Positions 1 through 6,357 of a stretch of 6,798 nt of DNA are shown piece by piece. The stretch is taken from positions 1 through 6,798 of the forward strand of contig JAEYQN010000148.1 of assembly GCA_023409995.1 (NCBI GenBank), read 5' to 3'. The notes beneath the pieces were generated by a model. That model did not search any database, was not told the origin of the DNA, and worked only from the letters and a program-made list of their open reading frames with translations. The position numbers were made by a program, and so were the translations under genes. Numbering within the stretch: position 1 is the stretch's first letter; the number at the start of each line of letters is the position of its first letter. This stretch comes from Cyanobacteria bacterium OH_CBB_238 (lineage in GTDB: Bacteria > Cyanobacteriota > Vampirovibrionia > Gastranaerophilales > Gastranaerophilaceae).

Positions 1-139
1 GAATATTTTCATTTTTACATGTTGCAATTAATTTTGTGTAGTTTAAATTATATTTTTTTGCAACCCCAGATACTGATATTTTCCATATTTCATCATATAA
101 TTTTTGGCGTAAAATTTTTATTGTTCTTTGTTCCTCCAT
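1..139 (-). CDS. N-terminal part of a helix-turn-helix-like protein (runs off left edge)
   Basis: An open frame starts at ATG 139-137 on the minus strand and stays open for 46 codons to the window edge. It begins MEEQRTIKILRQKLYDEIW and continues with a segment containing VAKKYNLNYTKL. An in-frame TGA six codons upstream of the ATG rules out a longer form. A purine-rich AAGGAAGGG lies about 10 nt before the ATG, a usable but not ideal ribosome binding site. The pattern (basic LRxKLYDEIW, then a VAKKYN-type helix and a turn) resembles the N-terminal HTH of small DNA-binding proteins common in Clostridia mobile elements. That family assignment is from memory of the motif. It follows the HTH-like gene at 216-560 by 76 nt and is probably in the same transcript. 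The rest of the protein, and so its function, is not visible. Confidence 0.55.
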   Translation of the reverse strand, partial: MEEQRTIKILRQKLYDEIWKISVSGVAKKYNLNYTKLIATCKNENI

Positions 140-215
140 CCCTGCAATTCCCTTCCTTCATATTTCTTTTCTTCATCTTTGTACTGTCCAAGCGAAAACG
201 CGTACTCATATAATT

Positions 216-560
216 CTAATTCTGGTTTTCTACGTCTTCGCTTAATAGAAAAACCAAATCTTTTTTCATTTCTTCAAATTGTTCTATAATCGTATTAAGA
301 TTCTTTTCAATATTTTGAACCTGTATTTCTGAAACCCTTCCATACTTATACGCAATCATTCTTTCAGCAACTATATGATATGACCAACTCTCAGAAAATC
401 TACGATCCCTTTCTTCATTATGTATAGCAAATCCTATTGGCAGTAAATTATTTCTCATACCAATGCTAACTGCCATTGATGAAATTCCGAGATATTCACC
501 CGCTATCTTACAAGTAATTTTAGTCATATTTCTTATATCATCATCCGAATATTTTCCCAT
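216..560 (-). CDS. small helix-turn-helix-like DNA-binding protein
   Basis: Codes for 114 aa from ATG 560. An in-frame ATG at 578 is less likely: it has no ribosome binding site, whereas ATG 560 is preceded by GAGGG at 6-nt spacing. Residues about 14-42 (ITCKIAGEYLGISSMAVSIG and the following NNLLPIGFA) look like an excisionase/MerR-type HTH, with an AGEYLGIS helix, a turn and a recognition helix. A central segment contains SWSYHIVAERMIAYKYGR, and residues about 78-107 are predicted to form an amphipathic helix or coiled coil, perhaps for dimerisation. Similar short proteins occur in Clostridia phages and conjugative elements. The role is inferred to be a regulator or recombination directionality factor, not shown. 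It has its own promoter (610-638). A second frame overlaps its 3' end and continues past the stop, so the C-terminus may be frameshifted relative to relatives. Confidence 0.7.
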   Translation of the reverse strand: MGKYSDDDIRNMTKITCKIAGEYLGISSMAVSIGMRNNLLPIGFAIHNEERDRRFSESWSYHIVAERMIAYKYGRVSEIQVQNIEKNLNTIIEQFEEMKKDLVFLLSEDVENQN

Positions 561-609
561 TCTTATCCCTCGATCCATTACTAATATGTGTACGGTTTAT
601 CTTATTTCC

Positions 610-638
610 ATTATACACCAGCATATCCGCTATTCCAA
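610..638 (-). promoter_or_regulatory. sigma-A-type promoter for the HTH-like gene
   Basis: On the minus strand, TTGGAA (633-638) is followed by a 17-nt spacer and a perfect TATAAT (610-615). The expected transcription start is near 603. This gives a leader of about 40 nt that includes the GAGGG site before ATG 560, which supports 560 rather than 578 as the start. It lies downstream of the Gly-rich gene's stop codon, so the HTH gene can be expressed independently. Confidence 0.6.
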
Positions 639-663
639 CAAACATATCTGACAAATTAATTAT

Positions 664-846
664 CTAATCAGCCAACTTACTTATAATCTCCAATACGAAT
701 AATATGATAATAATCCAGCCCAAAATCCCACAGCCCGAACCTCGACCTCCACCACCACTACCTCCACTGTCACCACCAGATAACTTATAGTTTATATATC
801 CATCTGGACCAGATGTGCTTGTTGGATCAAAATATATAATTGACAT
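664..846 (-). CDS. 60-aa Gly-rich single-pass membrane protein of unknown function
   Basis: I chose ATG 846 because GGAGGT (853-858) precedes it with a 6-nt spacer; in-frame starts further upstream (ATG 873, GTG 885) lack such a site. The 60-aa product has a short polar N-terminus (MSIIYFDPTSTSGPDGYINY). A flexible Gly/Ser tract follows at residues about 23-40, containing a single Cys39. One hydrophobic helix (ILGWIIIILFVLEII, residues about 41-55) and a short SKLAD tail complete it. There is no N-terminal signal peptide, so it is probably tail-anchored in the membrane. I do not recognise a family; Gly-rich linker plus C-terminal helix occurs in many small Clostridia proteins. It has its own promoter and lies directly after the recombinase terminator, a position typical of lysogenic-conversion cargo. 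That role is only a guess. Confidence 0.65.
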   Translation of the reverse strand: MSIIYFDPTSTSGPDGYINYKLSGGDSGGSGGGGRGSGCGILGWIIIILFVLEIISKLAD

Positions 847-894
847 ATCAACACCTCCATAATTCTCAGACATAACTGCCCCCACTATAATAAT

Positions 895-923
895 ATTATA
901 CTCTCATAACTGTACCATATAAA
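895..923 (-). promoter_or_regulatory. promoter for the Gly-rich small protein gene
   Basis: Minus strand: TTTATA (918-923), a 17-nt spacer and a perfect TATAAT (895-900). The expected start is near 888, leaving a leader of about 40 nt that holds the GGAGGT site. The -35 box is only 4/6 to consensus, and the repeated TACAGTT heptamers lie beside and inside this promoter, which fits control by a DNA-binding regulator. Confidence 0.55.
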
Positions 924-945
924 GAACTGTAAAAAGACATCTGTA
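908..945 (-). repeat. three TACAGWT direct heptamers around a promoter
   Basis: Read on the minus strand, TACAGAT (939-945), TACAGTT (925-931) and TACAGTT (908-914) occur as direct repeats. One lies just upstream of the -35 box and one lies inside the -35/-10 spacer. The periods are 14 and 17 nt. The heptamer resembles half-sites of LytTR-family regulators such as AgrA, but the spacing differs from the roughly 21-nt period those proteins use. A regulator site is therefore a suggestion only. Confidence 0.35.
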
Positions 946-949
946 CAAA

Positions 950-990
950 TAAATAAGCAGCAGGAATCAGCCATTCAAGCCAACTCCTGC
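950..990 (-). terminator. probable intrinsic terminator after the recombinase pair
   Basis: Ten bases beyond the stop codon of the downstream recombinase, the minus strand can fold into a 13-bp stem with several G-T wobbles. GCAGGAGTTGGCT pairs with GGCTGATTCCTGC around a TGAAT loop (960-990). The outer six pairs are perfect. The following TGCTTATTTATTTG is T-rich but not a continuous run, so termination may be partial. Confidence 0.55.
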
Positions 991-999
991 CGTAATTTC

Positions 1000-2403
1000 T
1001 TATTCCTTTTTCCATTCCACCACAGTTCCATCAAAGAAAATATACTCAATCTTTCCACTTGGGTATACAGTGATATGGTCAAGCAGTTTAAACATGATTT
1101 CCGGCTCAAACTTTTCCATCAGCTTTGCAGATTCAAAATGTTCTATAAATTGGCCTGCCCGGAATTTAACCAGCAAATCTTCATCTTTTAGTTGCTTTTC
1201 CCATTTGGCCTTAAGGCTATCCTTATTATCGATCAGCTCATTATAGCTGTTAATGAATTGTACCGTAAATACCTCATCGTCTACATGGCGATTTTCGCAG
1301 CCAATGACACCCTTTCTTCGGTACCTGAGTCCACATTGCCATATACGCCTTGGGGTGGTACTGCGCCAAGTTCTTCTACCATAGGACTGTCCACACATGC
1401 CGCATATAATTTTCCCGGCAAATGGGTTCTTATCTGGTAAATGCGCATAGGAATTTAAACCATGTGCCTTAATATATTCCTTGCGCCTTGCCATTTCAAG
1501 CTGTACGCATTCCCACATTTCTGGTTCTATAATCGCCGGGTGACTATCATGCACATAATATTGCTTTACCTGTCCTTCATTTTTTACCCGCTTCTTATTC
1601 AGGTAATCCACCGTATAAGACTTTTGTAGTAGGGCATCTCCTTTATATTTCTCATTCATAAGAATTTTTTGAATGGTGCTAGGTGCCCAGTAGACTCGAT
1701 CTTCCCAGTTCTTTAATTCCTCTTTGGTAAAGTTCTTTGCAATATAATCCACTGTCTTGCCTTCCATAAATTCTTTGTAAATCCGTTCTACTATTTTGGC
1801 CTGTTTCTTATTAATAACCAGACTTCCATTCTTGTCTCGATCATAGCCAGTAAACTTTGTGGTATTTACAAGTACAAAGCCTTGCTCCATTCTTCGCTGC
1901 AGGCCCCATTTGGAGTTTTCTGATATGGTCCGGCTTTCTTCCTGTGCTAAGGAACTAAGTATGGTAAGTAGTACCTCCCCTTGCGATTCAAGAGTATTGA
2001 TATTTTCCTTTTCAAAGAATATCCCCGTACCATTATCCTTTAGCGCTCTGCAATATTCCAAGCAATCCTTGGTGTTTCTCGCAAATCTGGAAATGGACTT
2101 AGTAATAATCAAATCAATCTTCCCAGCCTTGCAGTCGGCTATCATACGATGGAATTCCTCACGCTTTTTAGTGGAAGTACCGGATATTCCTTCGTCTGCA
2201 TAAATGCCTGCAAACTCATAATCCTCCCGATCCTTAATAAACTTTGTATAATAAGTCACCTGGTTCTCATAGCTTAATAGCTGTTCTTCTTGGTCTGTCG
2301 ACACTCGGCAATACGCTGCTACTCGCTGCTTCTTTAATGGTCGCTTTCCAGGTTCTTTTTTTGTAATCTTTTGCGCTGGTATACAAGTAATGTTTTTCGC
2401 CAT
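1000..2403 (-). CDS. serine recombinase (large-integrase type), downstream member of tandem pair
   Basis: 467 aa. It catalyses site-specific DNA strand exchange, presumably integration and excision of this element. The resolvase catalytic domain spans about 27-170. It has AYCRVSTD with nucleophile Ser35 and neighbouring Arg33, YADEGISGTS, KSISRFAR with Arg106/Arg109, and AQEESRTISEN. A recombinase DNA-binding domain (about 185-310) includes ILMNEKYKGDALLQK. A zinc ribbon follows, with Cys334, Cys337, Cys357 and Cys369. The last ~95 residues contain a short charged helical stretch and end LLDHITVYPSGKIEYIFFDG, typical of the family C-terminus. At 467 aa it is shorter than phiC31-type integrases (over 600 aa). 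The start is supported by GGAGGAGG 9 nt upstream of the ATG. The first 45 codons overlap the end of the upstream recombinase in another frame, so translation is probably coupled. A hairpin terminator follows. Confidence 0.93.
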   Translation of the reverse strand: MAKNITCIPAQKITKKEPGKRPLKKQRVAAYCRVSTDQEEQLLSYENQVTYYTKFIKDREDYEFAGIYADEGISGTSTKKREEFHRMIADCKAGKIDLIITKSISRFARNTKDCLEYCRALKDNGTGIFFEKENINTLESQGEVLLTILSSLAQEESRTISENSKWGLQRRMEQGFVLVNTTKFTGYDRDKNGSLVINKKQAKIVERIYKEFMEGKTVDYIAKNFTKEELKNWEDRVYWAPSTIQKILMNEKYKGDALLQKSYTVDYLNKKRVKNEGQVKQYYVHDSHPAIIEPEMWECVQLEMARRKEYIKAHGLNSYAHLPDKNPFAGKIICGMCGQSYGRRTWRSTTPRRIWQCGLRYRRKGVIGCENRHVDDEVFTVQFINSYNELIDNKDSLKAKWEKQLKDEDLLVKFRAGQFIEHFESAKLMEKFEPEIMFKLLDHITVYPSGKIEYIFFDGTVVEWKKE

Positions 2404-3541
2404 TGTTATATTCCTCCTCCACTACGGTTGGTTCCGTTATATTTCTATTTGCCACTTCGCAATCATCAATACTAATACCAACACAGGCCCCTTTGCCTTT
2501 GGTCACATAAGTGCTGCACCGCCAAGCAATCTTGCCATTATATAAGTGGCAGCGCCTTAAGGTTTTCATACAATGTGGGCATAGGAGCATCCCACTTAAA
2601 GGATATCGATTCTGGTACTTTTCCTTATTGCCTGCCTTCATGCCCTTTTCTTTTCGATGCATTTCCATAACCTCCTGGGCCCGGTTCCAATCCTGCTCCG
2701 ATATAATAGGCTTATGATTGTCTTTAATATAGTAACTGTCTTTTTGACCGATGTTTTTCTTCGTCTTATTCTTCCTGTTATCTGGTGTGAAATACTTCTG
2801 CAACCATACGTCGCCCTTATATTTTTCGTTTTGGATCATTCCTATAATAGTTGAATCACGCCACTGGGCTCCTGTTACCGTTTTTACACCTTCTGCATTT
2901 AGTATTCTTGCAATTCGAAAGGTCCCATAGCCTTCTAGGTATAATTTGAATATTCGCTTTACCGTCTTGGCTTCAGCTGCATTTACCACCAGATTACCAT
3001 CCTTATCTTTGTCATAGCCCATAAAGCGGCTGGTATTTATCATGGTATCGCCACGCTTGAATTTCTTTTGTACTGCCCATTTATTATTTTCGCTAATACT
3101 CCTGCTTTCTTCCTGGGCAAAACTTGCAAGTACCGTAAGCATTAATTCACCTTCGCTAGTCAATGTGGTAATGCGTTGTTCCTCAAAGAATATACCCACG
3201 CCGCACTCCTTTAGTTCTCTGGCATATTTAAGAACCGTAATGGTATCGCGGGCAAATCTGGAAATGGACTTGGTATAGATTAAATTCAACTTTCCAGTCT
3301 TGGCATCTTCAATCATTCTTTGAAATTCGGCCCTGTTTTCCGAAGTACCCGATAGTCCCTGATCTGCGTACACCTGTACAAATTTATATTCTGGGTTCTT
3401 ACGAATCAGCTTTTCATAATATTGCACCTGATTTTCAAAACTACTGCCTTGGCTTTTACTGTCAGTGGAAACTCGACAATAGGCACCAACCTTTAATTTG
3501 CTTTTACCAGTATCCTTTGGTTCTAATACTTGAACATTCAC
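2267..3541 (-). CDS. serine recombinase, upstream member of tandem pair, short C-terminus
   Basis: 424 aa from GTG 3541, which is preceded by AAGGAGGT at 7-nt spacing. An in-frame ATG at 3571 has no good site and overlaps the probable -10 box, so it is disfavoured. The catalytic domain has AYCRVSTD with Ser25 (GTG numbering), YADQGLSGTS, KSISRFARD and AQEESRSISEN. The recombinase domain includes MIQNEKYKGDVWLQK. A zinc ribbon has Cys321, Cys324, Cys342 and Cys353. After the ribbon only about 70 residues remain. The last 45 are encoded in the 137-nt out-of-frame overlap with the next recombinase, ending in a basic, low-complexity tail. The coiled-coil/C-terminal part seen in the downstream partner is missing. 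The two proteins are clearly paralogous and probably arose by duplication. It likely acts with its partner in integration or excision; it could also be a decaying copy, although all catalytic motifs are intact. Confidence 0.92.
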   Translation of the reverse strand: MNVQVLEPKDTGKSKLKVGAYCRVSTDSKSQGSSFENQVQYYEKLIRKNPEYKFVQVYADQGLSGTSENRAEFQRMIEDAKTGKLNLIYTKSISRFARDTITVLKYARELKECGVGIFFEEQRITTLTSEGELMLTVLASFAQEESRSISENNKWAVQKKFKRGDTMINTSRFMGYDKDKDGNLVVNAAEAKTVKRIFKLYLEGYGTFRIARILNAEGVKTVTGAQWRDSTIIGMIQNEKYKGDVWLQKYFTPDNRKNKTKKNIGQKDSYYIKDNHKPIISEQDWNRAQEVMEMHRKEKGMKAGNKEKYQNRYPLSGMLLCPHCMKTLRRCHLYNGKIAWRCSTYVTKGKGACVGISIDDCEVANRNITEPTVVEEEYNNGEKHYLYTSAKDYKKRTWKATIKEAASSSVLPSVDRPRRTAIKL

Positions 3542-3569
3542 TCTTTTCACCTCCTTCTTTCGGTAGTAC

Positions 3570-3599
3570 ATTACTCACTCTATACGCCTGTAAAGTCAA
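3570..3599 (-). promoter_or_regulatory. probable promoter of the recombinase operon
   Basis: Minus strand: TTGACT (3594-3599, 5/6 to consensus), an 18-nt spacer and AGTAAT (3570-3575, 4/6). The inferred start near 3563 gives a short leader holding AAGGAGGT before GTG 3541. The upstream terminator (3657-3692) isolates this unit from the late operon, so the recombinases need their own promoter. Confidence 0.45.
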
Positions 3600-3656
3600 G
3601 CCATTTCGCTGTTTCAACCCTACTAGATAAACGGTCTGCGGGAACTGAAAATGCGC

Positions 3657-3692
3657 AAAAAAAATGCCAAGCAGCGTGTTAAACTGCCTGGC
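3657..3692 (-). terminator. strong intrinsic terminator of the late/lysis operon
   Basis: Just past the amidase stop codon, the minus strand reads GCCAGGCAG, a 9-nt loop, then CTGCTTGGC (3666-3692). This is a 9-bp stem with one G-T wobble. It is followed by A and an unbroken run of eight T (3657-3664). This is a canonical rho-independent terminator and marks the end of the structural and lysis transcript. Confidence 0.92.
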
Positions 3693-3698
3693 GTTTTC

Positions 3699-4517
3699 CT
3701 ATTCTTTTGTAATATACGCGTCACTAATTCCCTGCGCCTTTACTTTTGCTAATAAATTCTTTGCATTAGCCTCCACTGAAAATGCTCCGATCTGCACACG
3801 ATACATCGGCTTTCCACTGATTGTAACAGTTTTAATAAATGCATCCGAAAATCCAATTGACTTCATTTTCTTTATATATTTGTCTGCATTGGATTTACTT
3901 CGAAATGCACCTACCTGTACTTTGTAATAGGAACCACCTAAACTAGCAGGCTTTTCACTAGTCCCCATTGCTGCTTTTATATCCTTACGAAACTGATTCA
4001 TGGTAAGTCCATACTTTTTCCAAATATGCTCCACATCACCATGATTACTTGCAATCCCTCTGACATGACCTTCACTATGAGAGAGAATCACACCATCTGC
4101 TATTGGATTTAGTTTGTACTGTTTACATAGATAAGCAAACAGCTCAACTGCGTATTTATAAGTTGCAAGTACATGTGCCTTTGTATTGCTACCATCTCCA
4201 GTTTCCACCCAACTGGCACCGCCAGTATAACGAATCGTACTGGGTTCTGTCATTTCCACCCCAATATGCGTGTTGTTACTGGCACCACCACCATGCCAGC
4301 CACGATGATTCCAAGGTAATAATCGATATACCTTACCACCTGGTTCTATAATGGCATGCGCACATGCATTGGCACCAGCTTTATTCCAGTTATTCATAAA
4401 AGCACTAGCCTTTGGCTGTGGACAGCCTACACTATGGATCATTAGTCCCTTGACCTGAATTGTTCGATTGGTCTTATAACAATCTGACTTGGCTAAATAA
4501 CTCTTAATCAGCTCCAT
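3699..4517 (-). CDS. phage endolysin: N-acetylmuramoyl-L-alanine amidase with SPOR domain
   Basis: 272 aa. It cleaves the bond between N-acetylmuramic acid and the stem peptide of peptidoglycan. Residues about 20-165 form an Amidase_2 (PGRP-like) zinc amidase domain. GLMIHSVG supplies His28 as a likely zinc ligand. HRGWHGGG, THIGVEM and LSHSEGHVRGIASNHGD follow, with His147 plus Asp161 or a nearby His as the probable remaining ligands; the exact set is not certain. A linker (about 182-195) leads to a SPOR domain (196-272) with the twin motifs YYKVQVGAF and MYRVQIGAF. SPOR domains bind glycan strands stripped of stem peptides. There is no signal peptide, consistent with release through the neighbouring holin. 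The start overlaps the holin gene by 14 nt, and GAGGAT lies 7 nt before the ATG, suggesting coupled translation. A host sporulation amidase is a less likely alternative given the holin and capsid context. Confidence 0.93.
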   Translation of the reverse strand: MELIKSYLAKSDCYKTNRTIQVKGLMIHSVGCPQPKASAFMNNWNKAGANACAHAIIEPGGKVYRLLPWNHRGWHGGGASNNTHIGVEMTEPSTIRYTGGASWVETGDGSNTKAHVLATYKYAVELFAYLCKQYKLNPIADGVILSHSEGHVRGIASNHGDVEHIWKKYGLTMNQFRKDIKAAMGTSEKPASLGGSYYKVQVGAFRSKSNADKYIKKMKSIGFSDAFIKTVTISGKPMYRVQIGAFSVEANAKNLLAKVKAQGISDAYITKE

Positions 4518-4923
4518 TTTTCTTATCCTCGCTTTCCTTTAACTGCGCTAACACATCTTTTAGCTTCTGCGGAATTGGCAATTCTAAATGGGCAGCATTT
4601 TCAATAATACTAATTCCCTCATTGGAAACATAAAAAAAGATGACTGCTGTTCTCACAACACCACCGTTTCCAATAATCTGTGTATCAATAATCTGTCCGA
4701 TACCAACCATTACAAAAATCAGTACCTTCCTGCATATTCCTTTAAATCCCACTTCACTGGATAGTTTCTTTTCGGATATTGCCACTAGCACTCCCGTCAA
4801 ATAATCTAGGATTACAAATACGGTCAGTGCATACAAAAAGCCATCCCAGCCTCCTAAAAAGAATCCTAGGTAGCCACCGATGGCTGTAAATATCATTTTA
4901 ATCCAATCTAAGATATGATTCAT
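4504..4923 (-). CDS. phage holin, TcdE/phage_holin_4 family
   Basis: 139 aa integral membrane protein that permeabilises the cytoplasmic membrane at the end of the lytic cycle so the endolysin can reach the wall. Hydrophobic segments lie at about 10-25, 29-49, 66-83 and 89-106. Family hallmarks are VILDYLTGVLVAISEKKLSS, the GFKGICRK loop, and FFYVSNEGISIIENAAHL followed by PIPQKLKDVLAQL. The C-terminus is charged (KESEDKKNGAD), as usual for holins. The start is secured by AAGGAGG 6 nt before the ATG. It begins 15 nt after the Ig-domain gene and overlaps the amidase start. The family also includes the Clostridioides toxin-release protein TcdE, but the neighbours make a lysis role much more likely here. 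Confidence 0.93.
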   Translation of the reverse strand: MNHILDWIKMIFTAIGGYLGFFLGGWDGFLYALTVFVILDYLTGVLVAISEKKLSSEVGFKGICRKVLIFVMVGIGQIIDTQIIGNGGVVRTAVIFFYVSNEGISIIENAAHLELPIPQKLKDVLAQLKESEDKKNGAD

Positions 4924-4938
4924 CTGTTTCCTCCTTCA

Positions 4939-6357
4939 TTACAATAATTCGAGCTCTAATTCCCACTCAGAATAAATCGTTGCATCATCGCTTAACGTTG
5001 CCCTTACATATACCACCTCACCAGCATAATCTGTATTATCACATGCCTGTACCTTACATGTTAAACTAGTCGACTGTGTAATATCTACCTTATTAGTAGA
5101 ACTACCATCACCATTTCGAATCAACCAGGTAACTGTCATATCACTTACCGCTATACTCCCTGAATAAACCACTGCTGTAATTGTCTTAGCACTTCCACCA
5201 AGTCGAATTGTATTACTTGTGGCACTTAGTTGAATGGAATATGACGAAGGTTCTGGCACATATTGCGATATAGATACTGCTGCATTGGCTATAACCATAG
5301 GTGTATCTGTTAATACTGCAGTTATGGTTACTTCTCCTGCTGCCACACCCGTAATAATTCCTGTACTGTCCACCGTTGCAATGGCATCATTGCTGCTAGC
5401 ATAGGTTATTGTTTTATCGGTTACCACTATTCCATTATCTTTTACTATAACTGCTAATTGAGCAGTGCTACCTTCCACAATACCAATTGGTTGTGCATTG
5501 TTAATTGCAATCGTATACTCGTGTACGTAAGCATAGTAGTCTGCTATCTCTAAATCAAAATTATCATTAGAATTGCTTTCTGTTAATTCGCAAAATAATC
5601 TCATAAGTCCTGGCTGCGCACGATCAATCCCTGTCACCTTAAAGGCTCTACCGGTATTCAAAAAACGCTGATTCAGACTTACTCTTGTGGATTCCTCATT
5701 TTCCTGTAACCAAATTTCCACCTGTCCTTCTGGCAGAGTAATCACTTTTCCAGTGTCAATATCATAGGTTTGCGATTCCAAAATTGTATCAAACCACTGC
5801 ACATCTCCCGCATAATTAAATGCTATTTTCTGATTGCATTCTCTTGCTCGCCCACTATAGGACTGGGTTCTATGATCTACCGGATAATAAAGCAGACGCT
5901 TCTTTTCTTGACATAGTATTAGGTCACCACGCTTCAACTCATTTTTACTAATAATGATTTTATCATCGTAGGGACCAACCTGTGATTCTACTTCTACAAC
6001 TACTGCAGCAGTCGCCACGTTATTTATTTTTATCTCTTCTCCCCGTTCATATAGGAAAAAATCAATTAACTCATCAATGGTTTCTGCCACGTTATCCCTC
6101 CTCATCTGATATAGGTACAGTTCATCGTAACTATCCCATTCCTTATATATAAAAGCTTTAAAAAGTCTCTCACCAATTCGAAAGTAAACTGGTCGTTTTA
6201 ATACCTCATCCGGCTTACAAAATACTCGTGCCATAATGCTAAGAGAGATCTGAAACTCAAATTCCATATTTGCTGCATAACCCTGCATATCAACTTTTAT
6301 ATGCCTTATTGGTGCAAACTGCTGGTCTAGTACAAGCACTTTCGTCTTCTGAAACAT
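4939..6357 (-). CDS. phage structural protein with two C-terminal Ig-like domains
   Basis: 472 aa, directly after the connector; its ATG shares one base with the connector stop (TAATG), so translation is coupled. I do not recognise the first ~280 residues as a named family. They are mixed alpha/beta with no membrane segment. The stretch about 205-260, including GQVEIWLQENEESTRVSLNQ and FKVTGIDRAQPGLMRLFCEL, resembles neck or head-closure proteins in general pattern. Residues about 282-366 are a clear Big_2-type Ig-like domain: VEGSTAQLAVIV, ITYASSNDAIATVDSTGIIT, GVAAGEVTITAVL. Residues about 373-470 look like a second, more divergent Ig-like domain. Ig-like domains on phage virions typically decorate the surface and bind carbohydrates. 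Position suggests a neck, stopper or surface-exposed protein assembled onto the head. It occupies the place where tail genes normally begin, so it could also be a short tail-like appendage. Confidence 0.8.
   Translation of the reverse strand: MFQKTKVLVLDQQFAPIRHIKVDMQGYAANMEFEFQISLSIMARVFCKPDEVLKRPVYFRIGERLFKAFIYKEWDSYDELYLYQMRRDNVAETIDELIDFFLYERGEEIKINNVATAAVVVEVESQVGPYDDKIIISKNELKRGDLILCQEKKRLLYYPVDHRTQSYSGRARECNQKIAFNYAGDVQWFDTILESQTYDIDTGKVITLPEGQVEIWLQENEESTRVSLNQRFLNTGRAFKVTGIDRAQPGLMRLFCELTESNSNDNFDLEIADYYAYVHEYTIAINNAQPIGIVEGSTAQLAVIVKDNGIVVTDKTITYASSNDAIATVDSTGIITGVAAGEVTITAVLTDTPMVIANAAVSISQYVPEPSSYSIQLSATSNTIRLGGSAKTITAVVYSGSIAVSDMTVTWLIRNGDGSSTNKVDITQSTSLTCKVQACDNTDYAGEVVYVRATLSDDATIYSEWELELELL

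Noticed and set aside
19..213. Plus-strand 64-aa hydrophobic frame
   Set aside because: It lies antisense to the HTH-like partial gene and the region after the 114-aa gene. Its Phe/Leu/Ile-rich content is what the complement of Lys/Glu-rich coding DNA gives, and there is no ribosome binding site.
463..651. Plus-strand 62-aa frame antisense to the HTH-like gene and its promoter
   Set aside because: No ribosome binding site, and it overlaps a good minus-strand promoter and gene start.
908..931. AgrA/LytTR binding-site pair
   Set aside because: The heptamer looks right but the 17-nt period does not match the roughly 21-nt period of LytTR sites, and no such regulator is visible in the window.
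886..999. Attachment site next to the recombinase genes
   Set aside because: A likely general location, but I could not find a convincing imperfect palindrome of 40-50 bp with a central core, nor a second copy within the window, so no att site is called.
1192..1440. Plus-strand frames inside the recombinase genes (also 1859-2203, 2511-2717, 2657-2854, 3042-3278)
   Set aside because: All are fully antisense to well-supported recombinase coding sequence and show no family motifs or initiation signals.
3664..3927. Plus-strand frames antisense to the amidase (also 4103-4351)
   Set aside because: They are shadows of the SPOR and amidase domains, with no independent support.
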